Shown: piece after piece, positions 37,268 through 45,522 of the stretch
Position numbering within the stretch: the first letter of the stretch is position 1
How the letters are laid out: every line of letters starts with the position of its first letter
From: JAIOHN01 sp038258185
GTDB lineage: Bacteria > Chloroflexota > Anaerolineae > Aggregatilineales > Phototrophicaceae
Assembly (NCBI GenBank): GCA_038258185.1
Contig: JBBSQD010000005.1
Location: forward strand, 1 to 64,000
Length of the DNA stretch: 64,000 bases
Reading direction: 5' to 3'
The notes under the pieces: generated by a model
What the model was told of the DNA's origin: nothing
The model's database searches: none
What the model saw: only the letters and a program-made list of their open reading frames with translations
Made by a program: the position numbers and the translations under genes

Positions 37268-39106
37268 ATGCGTTTATTCCGAAATACTGGCCTGGGTGTC
37301 AAGCTCAATATACTGGTCCTGTCTGTCATGGGGATCTTACTGATTGGTATTGTGATTCTTCTCAATCGCAATACGCAGAGGTTGACGGAAGAAGTCGGTG
37401 GTGAGCGCATCGCAGAGGAAGTGAACATCGTTGAACGTCGCCTGAGCGAAATCCAGGCGGAGCTTAGCGTCAATGCGAATTTTCTTGTCACCAGCGTGAG
37501 CTTTTATCAGGCGGTGGGTAATCGAGACATCGCCAAAACCACAGAGATTATTGATCGCGCCAATCTGTCTCTGGAACTCGACAATGTGACTGTGGTCGAT
37601 GGTGATGGCAACAAACTGGTGGATACCAGTGACAGCAACGGTGAAGAAAACCAACTGCTACGCCGGGCGCTCTCAGGTCTGCAAACCACTACCCTGCTCA
37701 TCAAGGAAACCAGCAGCAGTGTTGAAATCAGCATAGCGGTGGTGGCTCCGGTGAAAAGCAATACTGGCAATATTCTCGGAGCCATACAACTCAGCCGGCA
37801 AATCAACGATTCGTTTCTGGAAGAACTCATTTTTGAGCGCGACCGCGTGCATCTCGCGCTCATCTATGACAATCGCATTTTTGCCCGCACACGCATCAAC
37901 CTGGAAGATCAGCGCCAATCTGCTCAAAACGTACTGACCAATGGCGTTTCCTTTAATGAGGAAGCTGTCCAATCTGTGCAAGCCAGTAACGAAACTTTGA
38001 TCATGAAAAATCTGATTCATGGCAATAATGATATACCACATACCGTAGCCTATACGCCGGTACTGGGCACATCGTCGACGGTGATTATGGTGCTGGTCGA
38101 TCTGGCCGAGATTTCGGCTTTTCAGAATACCACACTCATTAATACTGTGGCGATTTTTATCGCCATGACTGTCCTTGCCATTGGCATTATCTACATGACT
38201 ATTTACTACACCACTATTCGTCCGCTGAATCAGCTCCGCGCCATTGCCCAAACCATGACGGGCGGCAAATATGATGAACGCGCACCCGTGACAAAAACGG
38301 ATGAGGTGGGCCAGCTTGCTATTGCCTTTAATGAAATGGCGAATGCCATCCAGCAGCGTGAAATGAGATTACAGGTGGCACGGGAACAGGCAGAACACGC
38401 CGACAAAGTCAAATCCATGTTTTTAGCGAGCGTTTCTCATGAACTGCGTACTCCGCTGAATGCGATCATCAATTTAACCAAATTCGTAGCGATGGAATTC
38501 TATGGGCCGGTGAATCAGGAACAGATTGAGATTTTAGGCAAAACTGAGGCAAGCGGCAAACATCTGCTGAACTTGATTAATGATGTGCTGGACATCTCGA
38601 AAATCGAGGCAAAGTCACTTGAATTATTTGTGGAGGATAATCTGTGCGTAGAGGACATTATCGCGCTGGCGGTGGAGACAGGACGCGATTCATTCATGAC
38701 TGCGGATCTCATCATTTCCTGCCATGTCGAGTCGAATTTACCCCCACTCACCGGTGATGAACAGCGCATTCGCCAGATTGTCTCTAACTTAATTTCGAAC
38801 GCCTGCAAATTCACACCTAAAGGTGAAATTGTTGTGCGTGCCTACCAGATGGGTGATGAAGTCCAGATCGCTATTTGCGATTCAGGCCCCGGCATCGACC
38901 TCAAAGACCATGAAATCATCTTTAACACCTTCCATCAGACCAAAACAGGATTGCGCAAAGGCAAAGGGACTGGGTTAGGTCTACCCATTTCTCGTAGCCT
39001 GGCGGAGGCGCATGGGGGGCGGCTCTGGTTAGAGAGCGCTCCAGGTATGGGGGCGACTTTTTATGTCGCATTACCTATACACTCTACCCTTGAGCCGACG
39101 ATATAA
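37268..39106 (+). CDS. Membrane sensor histidine kinase
   Basis: 612 residues. TM1 (~10-32, LNILVLSVMGILLIGIVILL), an extracytoplasmic Cache-like sensor (~35-285), TM2 (~290-315), HAMP (~318-370), HisKA with SHELRTPLNAI and HATPase (ISNLISNACKFTPKG, DSGPGID, GKGTGLGLPI). No fused receiver. Directly follows the YtfQRT-YjfF-like operon, with two stand-alone receivers behind it and a second YtfQ-like protein converging on them, so it may sense the same sugar. Confidence 0.92.
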   Translation: MRLFRNTGLGVKLNILVLSVMGILLIGIVILLNRNTQRLTEEVGGERIAEEVNIVERRLSEIQAELSVNANFLVTSVSFYQAVGNRDIAKTTEIIDRANLSLELDNVTVVDGDGNKLVDTSDSNGEENQLLRRALSGLQTTTLLIKETSSSVEISIAVVAPVKSNTGNILGAIQLSRQINDSFLEELIFERDRVHLALIYDNRIFARTRINLEDQRQSAQNVLTNGVSFNEEAVQSVQASNETLIMKNLIHGNNDIPHTVAYTPVLGTSSTVIMVLVDLAEISAFQNTTLINTVAIFIAMTVLAIGIIYMTIYYTTIRPLNQLRAIAQTMTGGKYDERAPVTKTDEVGQLAIAFNEMANAIQQREMRLQVAREQAEHADKVKSMFLASVSHELRTPLNAIINLTKFVAMEFYGPVNQEQIEILGKTEASGKHLLNLINDVLDISKIEAKSLELFVEDNLCVEDIIALAVETGRDSFMTADLIISCHVESNLPPLTGDEQRIRQIVSNLISNACKFTPKGEIVVRAYQMGDEVQIAICDSGPGIDLKDHEIIFNTFHQTKTGLRKGKGTGLGLPISRSLAEAHGGRLWLESAPGMGATFYVALPIHSTLEPTI

Positions 39107-39131
39107 TGAGGATGTCTGAACGGGAGTGTTG

Positions 39132-39536
39132 ATGGACGACTTAAATATTCTGTATGTAGAAGATGATGAACTCAGTTGCGAGGTGATGTCAACCTTGCTC
39201 AAAAAAGGCTTGGGCTATCAGAATCTCACGATTTTTGAAGACAGCAGCGATTTTATGCCCCGGCTCATTGGGCTGTCATCCAAGCCAGACATTATCTTTC
39301 TGGATATTCACATGGAACCGATTGATGGTTTTGAAATGCTGAACCTGATTCGCAGCAATCCAGCATTTGACGGCACAAAAATTGTCGCGTTTACCGCCAG
39401 TGTGATGAACGAAGAAGTAAAATTGCTGCGGGAAGCTGGTTTTAATGGTGTATTTGCCAAGCCCTTAGCGGTTGACGCTTTTCCAAAAGCGCTGAGCCGT
39501 ATTCTCGATGGTGAACAACTGTGGATTATCAAGTAA
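39132..39536 (+). CDS. Single-domain response regulator
   Basis: 134 residues from ATG 39132 (CGGGAG SD at 39121). Acidic pair in YVEDDEL, phosphoacceptor in IIFLDIHMEPIDGFE, Thr in AFTASVM and Lys in FAKPLA. No output domain. The neighbouring kinase is its likely donor. Confidence 0.9.
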   Translation: MDDLNILYVEDDELSCEVMSTLLKKGLGYQNLTIFEDSSDFMPRLIGLSSKPDIIFLDIHMEPIDGFEMLNLIRSNPAFDGTKIVAFTASVMNEEVKLLREAGFNGVFAKPLAVDAFPKALSRILDGEQLWIIK

Positions 39537-39578
39537 CTGGCTGGCGAACGCTGTTCGCGACCAGCAGGGATAAAACTT

Positions 39579-39962
39579 ATGCCCCCCTATGCACTGATTA
39601 TTGATGATGATGCTTATAGCGTACATATTATGGAGCGACTGCTCGATCAGCAGGATATTGCCTATACTTCTATTAAAGACCCAACACAATTGGCAGGGGT
39701 GATGCAATCGCTGGAGCACATCGACATTATCTTTCTGGACTTAGAAATGCCAAACCTGGATGGCTATGAGGTGCTGCAAATTCTGAAAGATTACTTTGGA
39801 GACGCTGTTCCGATTGTCGCTTGCACCGTGCATACTGCCGAAATCCACACGACCCAGAAACTTGGATTTTACAGTTTCGTGGCAAAACCCTTAGATTTTA
39901 ACCGTTTTCCCAAACAATTACAGCGGATTTTGAACGGGGAGCCCGTATGGGAAGGGCGTTAA
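39579..39962 (+). CDS. Single-domain response regulator, second copy
   Basis: 127 residues. ALIIDDDAYS, IIFLDLEMPNLDGYE (phosphoacceptor Asp), VACTVHT and VAKPLDF. Similar to the preceding receiver, including the shared ending RILDGE/RILNGEPVW, so probably a duplication. Its stop overlaps the convergent YtfQ-like gene by four bases. Confidence 0.9.
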   Translation: MPPYALIIDDDAYSVHIMERLLDQQDIAYTSIKDPTQLAGVMQSLEHIDIIFLDLEMPNLDGYEVLQILKDYFGDAVPIVACTVHTAEIHTTQKLGFYSFVAKPLDFNRFPKQLQRILNGEPVWEGR

Positions 39963-40984
39963 CCGAGAAATTCATGCTGGCAATCTGCGACATTACATTG
40001 ACCTGCTAAAAAAGGGAAAGGCAGACCGGTGCGCCGTTCATACTCGCTGACCGCTGTATCCGGAAGGTAAATATTTCCGGTGACCGGAATCCATTTCGGA
40101 ATCGACTCGCCCCGTAAATAAGCAATAATCGCATCAAAAGCCGGCCCTCCCATATCAGGGCTGAGTTCAACTGTGGCATTAGCATCACCATTCGCCATAG
40201 CGATGAAAATATCAGGAATGGCATCCACAGAGACAATTAAAATATCATCACCGGGGTCAACACCAACCTCTTTCATTGCCTCAATTGCGCCAATCGCCAT
40301 ATCATCATTGTGTGCCCACAATGCGCATATCTGCGAGGGATGTTCCGTGTTCAGAATATTGGACATCACTTCTTTGCCTAGGTTTCGTCGGAAATCACCG
40401 CTCTGCGAGACAATGATGCGCATATCAGGAAAAAGGGAAATGACATCATTAAATCCGATCTGGCGATCCCGGGTCGCACTCGATCCAATCGTTCCTTGAA
40501 GCTCTACAATATTACAGTTTCCAGAGGTTGCCTGGGCCAGCCATGTAGCTACCAAACGCCCCTCATGCACAAAATCGGAGGAAATACGGGTGAGGTACAA
40601 CGATTCACTCGCAGTCACATTACGATCCACAATGACAATCGGTATTCCCGCTGCCTGAATATGCTGAAGGATTTCAGCCCAGCCAGTTTCAATGACAGGC
40701 GCTAAGATAATCGCATCGACTTTCGCGTCAATAAACGATTCCAGATCAGCGATTTGTTTCTCCTGGCTGTTTTCGGCATCGGCAAAAAGCAGGTTAATGC
40801 TGCGTAGTTCAGCCTCACGCTTAATAGCTTCCGTAAAGGCGATACGCCAATCACTTTCTGATCCAACCTGTGAAAAGCCTACCGTGAGACGGATATCTTC
40901 ATGCTCTTGCGCATGAGCATGAGGCGTCAGAAATATCATGCTAGCCAGCAGTAATGTCATGATATATCTATTTAATAAATGCAT
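39959..40984 (-). CDS. Second YtfQ-like substrate-binding protein, orphan
   Basis: 341 residues with a signal peptide (MTLLLASMIFLTPHAHAQ). The core is very similar to the YtfQ-like protein at 32.5-33.5 kb: LTVGFSQVGSESDWRIAFTEAIKREAE, NIVELQGTIGSSATRDRQ, AHNDDMAIGAIEAMKE, NATVELSPDMGGPAFDAI. It has an extra C-terminal tail with two Cys (GQCNVADCQHEF). No permease or ATPase accompanies it; convergent overlap with the receiver gene suggests a role as sensor component or alternative receptor. Confidence 0.85.
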   Translation of the reverse strand: MHLLNRYIMTLLLASMIFLTPHAHAQEHEDIRLTVGFSQVGSESDWRIAFTEAIKREAELRSINLLFADAENSQEKQIADLESFIDAKVDAIILAPVIETGWAEILQHIQAAGIPIVIVDRNVTASESLYLTRISSDFVHEGRLVATWLAQATSGNCNIVELQGTIGSSATRDRQIGFNDVISLFPDMRIIVSQSGDFRRNLGKEVMSNILNTEHPSQICALWAHNDDMAIGAIEAMKEVGVDPGDDILIVSVDAIPDIFIAMANGDANATVELSPDMGGPAFDAIIAYLRGESIPKWIPVTGNIYLPDTAVSEYERRTGLPFPFLAGQCNVADCQHEFLG

Positions 40985-41300
40985 TTGTGTTACTTTCTAA
41001 AAATTCAAATAATCTTTAAGTTCAAAGCCCTCTCAAACATGCTTCACCAGAATATGAACTAAATTATACTACCTGATCTAGCCGCTACCAAAAGCAGAGT
41101 GCATCTCGAAGGCTGGATAACAGGATTGATCTCTGCATACGCATTTCATTCACAGAGCGCAAGTGTTCGGAATATCCCGCATTTTATATGTGAGTGCCCG
41201 TGTTACAGATTGTAACTCGTTAAAACGGACTATTGTTGCAATAATGCCTTTAACTAAGCTATCCTGCGTTAGCCCTTTAAGTTGACAAGAGTAGCAGCCC
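40985..41300. other. Divergent intergenic region with GTTACA-GAT-TGTAAC palindrome
   Basis: 316 bases without gene. The perfect 6-3-6 inverted repeat at 41202-41216 lies 85 bases upstream of the STAND regulator start. It is a candidate operator for that regulator or for the YtfQ-like gene in the other direction. Confidence 0.45.
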
Positions 41301-44300
41301 ATGACAACCGAAATCACACTTCAACTCCTAAACAATCGACCTAAGGTCGAACTCAACGGCAGTGACATTCATATTCCCGAAACATCCCGTGAGTTGCTGA
41401 TCTATTTAGCTGTTGAGAATAAGGCTGAATATGATCGGGATGAATTAACTTTACGCCTTTACGAGTCACTTGAATTCAGGAGTAGTTTTCGAAAAACCGC
41501 TCTGGGCTATCTCCCGAAAGAAATCAAAGGACTGTGCATCTGGCCTACTCGTCACACAATTAATTTCGATAGTTCCCATGTAAGAGTGGATGTGCATGAT
41601 TTTCAGATGCTGGTGGAGTCTATTCCCGAAAATTATTCCTCAGCCGCCTTTAGACAAATGGCTCCGCAACTAGTTCAAGCCTGTGACCTTTATCAGGATG
41701 ATTTTCTGAAAGGTTATGAACCTGCACTGTATCGACTTAATCCATGGTTACAGGAAAAGAGAAACTTTTTCCGAACACTTTTCCATCGATTGCTGGAAAA
41801 GCTCATTCAGTACCAAATCTCAACACAGGATTACAATTCTGCGCTGACTTATGCGCAACGCTGGCACGATAATGATCGGGATGCCAACCTACCCTTGCAA
41901 TATCTGATCTGGTTAGCCGCAAACTTAGATGCTCACACCCTGATGTTGAAATCTGTTGAGCAACTGGAACACATCGACACCGCTCGATCGGGAATTATCG
42001 GTTACACCCCAACAGAGTGGCGACGTCTGTTTGAACGTAAGATGAAGCCCGATGTCTCCATACTGCAACTTAACACGTCAGAGCGAATTGAGGTGCAGGA
42101 ACTACTGGCCTTAGCAAGTGATCGCCTGCCCGGACGCAATGAGTCGCTTGAGCGGGTGTTTGATACCCTGTTTGTATCACAGACGGCATCACTGCTGACC
42201 ATTACCGGTGAGCGTGGCATGGGCAAGACCGCCTTCGCAGAGACAGTGGGGGAAGTCTGTAAGGAAGCAGAAATAGTCGACAACGTTATTGTTGTCGGCA
42301 TGACTACTGAGAACGACTTTGAGCAAGTGCTCAACGCGATTGCTTTACAGTTCGATAAACCACACTTACTTAGTTCAAATTATCGAAACAAGTATGTGAG
42401 TATTGAAAAGTTGTTGGAAACCGAAAGCAATTTATTGATTCTGGATCAGCAGGAATTAGATGATGCTTTCACGGAGGATTTCAAGGCTCATATTAAAGTT
42501 CTCAGCGAACACGTTCCTGTGTTAATGTGCTGTCATACGGCCTGGGATAACGTGGAGAATATATCCCTTGAATCTTTGAATGCCATCACAGTAGGAGCCA
42601 TGTTTAAGAGCCATATCGACGCGCTGGACAATACAAGAGATTCAGCAATCATACAGACTATAACGGGAGGGTCACCTCTTGCAGTCAAATGGCTCATCGG
42701 CGGTATGAAGGCAGCAAATCTCACTTTAGGGGAAGCGATAGCGCAAATTGCGAAATCTTCGGCCATGAACCCACTGGTAGACACCCCACTCCACCACAAA
42801 AATTTATTGCAATGGTGCTGGCGCATACTTGATTCTCCAGCACAAATGCTTCTGGCATCCTTCATGGATTTCGATTTGCTGGAAGGACCTGACCAAGCAC
42901 AACTCCGTGAGCTGCATCCTGCTCTGTCAGAAGTTGTAGTTGGCGATGCACTGCGACAATTAGAAGCCATGAGTCTCATTGAGATCAAAGGCCATCATGG
43001 TGAGCAACCGTTCTATCGTTGGCACTCGCTGCTGCATGAGTTCCTCATAGCAATTGACGCCCTCACACAGGTCACCGATGACCCCCTCTTCAAATCCAGA
43101 TTTCGCCAACGATTCTGTACCCTATATGGGAATTATCTTTCTGAAAATGCGCTGGATTACCAGAAGCTGGACCTCTGCCAGCGTAATCTGCTCCATGCCT
43201 TCGATCTGGGCTTTGAGCAGGGAAACCTGACTTTAGGCCATGTGAACGCACTGCTGAATTACCTCATCACACGAGGATTTTATCGCCCTGCCCACCAGAT
43301 TGCGGAACAGACCTTACAAACCATGGCAGATTACAACTCTACCGATTACGTGGAATTGCTGCTGAACTCGGCCAAAGTTGACATCAAAAGAGGCGAATTC
43401 CAGGTGGCCGAACATCAGCTGAATGAAGCCTGGGAGAGAGCAACTAGTCTCGGCAGCCCACTACACCAGGCTGAGATTTACCAGCAATTAGGCATTACCG
43501 CCAAAAAATACGGACGGATGGATCAGTCTCGCGAATTTCTTGAGGCTGCACTGGAACAGGCGCGACAATCTGAACGTGCAGATCTGCTTTGCACCATACT
43601 GGCAAATTTGGGTTCGCTGGCGGTACAGCATGCACAGTATGACGAAGCCAAACGTTTGCTTCAGGAAAGCCTGGATGTTGCTATGACGGCAGGTAAATTA
43701 CAGGTTGTGGAATACACTCAGACTGCACTCGGTTTGATTGCTGATGAAGCTCTGGACTTTTCTTCTGGGTTGGAATACTTCGCTGCCGCACAAGTGACAG
43801 CCCAGCAGATGGAGATCCCTGAACGGCAAGCGTATATCTATTTCAACACTGGCGCAACTTACTATTATCTGGAGCAGTATGACGATGCGCTGGAAAATCT
43901 GAAAAATGGGTTGGAAATCGCCCAACGGCTTGAGCACGAAGAACTGATTGCCAACATTTTGCGCAATCTCGGACGCTTAGAGGCAGTCAAAGGAAATATG
44001 CTGCAAGCCGAACGTTGCTATCGAGAAGCCTTAATTGCAGCGTCAGATCGTGATCTCACCTGGCTGGTAGCGGATGTTATGCTGGACATGGGCAAACTCG
44101 GCTTTCAAATCCATAATCAGGCTTACTGTCGCCAATGTTTTCAGACAGCTCTGACACAGGCTCTGGAACTGGAGAATTATGATCTCGTTGCAGAAGCCTT
44201 GTTTGGTATAGGCGTCAGCATAGCTACTGAAGCCTGGATTATCGGGCCAGACGATGTCGACACAACGGTACAGGTGATTATCGATGGGTGGGATGGGGAG

Positions 44301-44447
44301 AAGCTGTGGGAGCTGCGGGGTCTGCCAATCACGCTAAAACAATTCAAAAAAGCAGAGTTCTTATTCCAGCATGGTCTGGTCAATTTCCCGCAAATAAAGC
44401 GCTATCGAGTGGCCGAAGCACTCGCCCATCTTATAGGTAGTGTGTGA
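41301..44447 (+). CDS. SARP-like STAND regulator (BTAD-like, NTPase, TPR)
   Basis: 1048 residues. Residues 1-80 look like a winged-helix/OmpR-type domain (SRELLIYLAVENKAEYDRDELTLRLY). Residues ~85-230 are a BTAD-like helical domain (FQMLVESIPENYSS, ACDLYQDDFLKGYEPALY). An NTPase with Walker A GERGMGKTAF (~303) and LLILDQQELDD follows. The C-terminal ~400 residues are TPR repeats (YQQLGITAKKYGRMDQSREFLEAAL). Such proteins are ATP-dependent transcription switches. No metabolic target is evident; the adjacent peptide and TIR-NACHT genes are candidates. Confidence 0.78.
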   Translation: MTTEITLQLLNNRPKVELNGSDIHIPETSRELLIYLAVENKAEYDRDELTLRLYESLEFRSSFRKTALGYLPKEIKGLCIWPTRHTINFDSSHVRVDVHDFQMLVESIPENYSSAAFRQMAPQLVQACDLYQDDFLKGYEPALYRLNPWLQEKRNFFRTLFHRLLEKLIQYQISTQDYNSALTYAQRWHDNDRDANLPLQYLIWLAANLDAHTLMLKSVEQLEHIDTARSGIIGYTPTEWRRLFERKMKPDVSILQLNTSERIEVQELLALASDRLPGRNESLERVFDTLFVSQTASLLTITGERGMGKTAFAETVGEVCKEAEIVDNVIVVGMTTENDFEQVLNAIALQFDKPHLLSSNYRNKYVSIEKLLETESNLLILDQQELDDAFTEDFKAHIKVLSEHVPVLMCCHTAWDNVENISLESLNAITVGAMFKSHIDALDNTRDSAIIQTITGGSPLAVKWLIGGMKAANLTLGEAIAQIAKSSAMNPLVDTPLHHKNLLQWCWRILDSPAQMLLASFMDFDLLEGPDQAQLRELHPALSEVVVGDALRQLEAMSLIEIKGHHGEQPFYRWHSLLHEFLIAIDALTQVTDDPLFKSRFRQRFCTLYGNYLSENALDYQKLDLCQRNLLHAFDLGFEQGNLTLGHVNALLNYLITRGFYRPAHQIAEQTLQTMADYNSTDYVELLLNSAKVDIKRGEFQVAEHQLNEAWERATSLGSPLHQAEIYQQLGITAKKYGRMDQSREFLEAALEQARQSERADLLCTILANLGSLAVQHAQYDEAKRLLQESLDVAMTAGKLQVVEYTQTALGLIADEALDFSSGLEYFAAAQVTAQQMEIPERQAYIYFNTGATYYYLEQYDDALENLKNGLEIAQRLEHEELIANILRNLGRLEAVKGNMLQAERCYREALIAASDRDLTWLVADVMLDMGKLGFQIHNQAYCRQCFQTALTQALELENYDLVAEALFGIGVSIATEAWIIGPDDVDTTVQVIIDGWDGEKLWELRGLPITLKQFKKAEFLFQHGLVNFPQIKRYRVAEALAHLIGSV

Positions 44448-44514
44448 GTCATTTTCAGAGTAAATGCTGACAATGATTTTCTTCCAGATAAAACTTGCTG
44501 ACTAGCAGCAAAAT

Positions 44515-44553
44515 AAATGGAGTCCCGCTGTTTTACCCGGCGGGACTCCATTT
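44515..44553 (-). terminator. Terminator hairpin shared by the STAND gene and the Cys-rich peptide gene
   Basis: 14-bp perfect stem (AAATGGAGTCCCGC and its complement) with an 11-nt loop. On the minus strand it ends in ATTTATTTTG, a T-rich tail, 60 bases after the peptide gene's stop. It lies between convergent genes and may serve both. Confidence 0.75.
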
Positions 44554-44612
44554 AGAAATCGTGACTTGCGAGCGCATAGCTCACGCACAAGCCACAGAAT
44601 AGCGTCGTACTA

Positions 44613-44768
44613 TTAGCAGCAGTCGCCGCACGATGTCCCGGTGCTGCATACCATCTGATAAGTAGGCTGCGATGGCGCTGCGAGGCCAACATTCTGCACC
44701 ATGGGCACACCGACCAACACGAGCGAATAGATTGTAAAAGCCAGCCAATTACGAATGCGTTTGATCAT
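44613..44768 (-). CDS. Small secreted-type Cys-rich peptide (51 aa)
   Basis: 51 residues. ATG 44768 has the SD GAAAGGA eight bases upstream (on the minus strand) and a strong terminator follows the stop, so this looks like a real transcription unit. Basic N-terminus (MIKRIRNW), a hydrophobic stretch (LAFTIYSLVLVGVPMVQNVG), then a possible signal cleavage after LAA and a 20-residue tail ending YQMVCSTGTSCGDCC. Four Cys in the last 11 residues and a C-terminal CC are unusual. It could be a secreted metal- or disulfide-binding peptide, a toxin or signal, or a precursor of a modified peptide. No homologue is known to me. Confidence 0.6.
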   Translation of the reverse strand: MIKRIRNWLAFTIYSLVLVGVPMVQNVGLAAPSQPTYQMVCSTGTSCGDCC

Positions 44769-45200
44769 TACAAATCCTTTCAAGATTGCGTCTCAGTTAG
44801 GGTGAAAGAACAAACGGCTCACTTGACATAACGCGCAGTAGCAATTAGCATCAAAGCAAACCCCGGTATTCCAACGGGCTTGTGCTGTCCTCGCTGTATG
44901 AATGCGTCGCCAAACTACTTTCAACAGTGGGGGCAGACCTCTGTGTTTTTCTCGATAGTGTTTCCCTTCCTCCCAATTTCATTTGCTTTTCGCTGATGTT
45001 TTATTCCCCTCCAGCGATACCTCTACGATAAGATAGAGTGGCGTTTTCACCTATGGAATTTTCTGACAGGCTTACCTGTCAGAAAATGACATACTAATAT
45101 TTACGCCGAATAACTTAACCATACAGAATATTGATTAATTGCCATTTTGTATTTATAGTGATAATATGTAATTGGTGCATGTATGTAGAGGGAAGATCAC
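44769..45200. other. Intergenic region between the peptide gene and the 76-aa gene
   Basis: 432 bases between divergent genes. Contains the perfect 13-bp hairpin at 45058-45087 and AT-rich sequence near 45150 upstream of the next gene. Short frames exist but have no SD or composition to support them. Confidence 0.5.
45058..45087. repeat. Perfect hairpin ATTTTCTGACAGG-CTTA-complement
   Basis: 13-bp perfect arms and a 4-nt loop in the middle of a non-coding stretch between divergent genes. It is not positioned after a gene on either strand, so an operator or a structured leader is more likely than a terminator. Confidence 0.6.
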
Positions 45201-45431
45201 ATGGAGATCGACTCAACTTCACAACAGCAGTTTCAGGAGTTAAAGGCGCAGATTCGGCAAAAACTTCCAACTGCTCCCGCCGAATTGGCGGGCAGTTTTA
45301 GTGCCTTTTGTCAATGGTTTGCAGGGGTAGACGATACATTGATGCAGAAGGTCGATAGAATCGCTATGAATGTTCGCCTTTGGCGCGATTCACAGGATGT
45401 TTTAAGACAGCTCTGGGAACAGATTTACTGA
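45201..45431 (+). CDS. Small hypothetical helical protein (76 aa)
   Basis: 76 residues starting after a good SD (GAGGGAAG). Probably all-helical and soluble (QQQFQELKAQIRQKL, LMQKVDRIAMNVRLW, VLRQLWEQIY), with a single Cys in FCQWF. No family recognised. It leads a same-strand group with the GluRS-like and TIR-NACHT-FGE genes, so it may be a regulator or partner of them. Confidence 0.6.
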   Translation: MEIDSTSQQQFQELKAQIRQKLPTAPAELAGSFSAFCQWFAGVDDTLMQKVDRIAMNVRLWRDSQDVLRQLWEQIY

Positions 45432-45522
45432 TATTACATAAATTACGACGATGGCACGACAGTAGCACGACGCATCTTGTTCTACATTAAGGTCAGCGAT
45501 GTTGACCTTCAAGGAGAATAAG

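Noticed and set aside
38000..38260. Long minus-strand frame (192 codons at 37673-38251) inside the histidine kinase gene
   Set aside because: It is the shadow of a clear kinase coding frame; its His/Asn-rich translation has no family features.
44880..45050. Minus-strand frame of ~44 codons upstream of the Cys-rich peptide
   Set aside because: No SD, no hydrophobic or patterned sequence, and composition like random translation.
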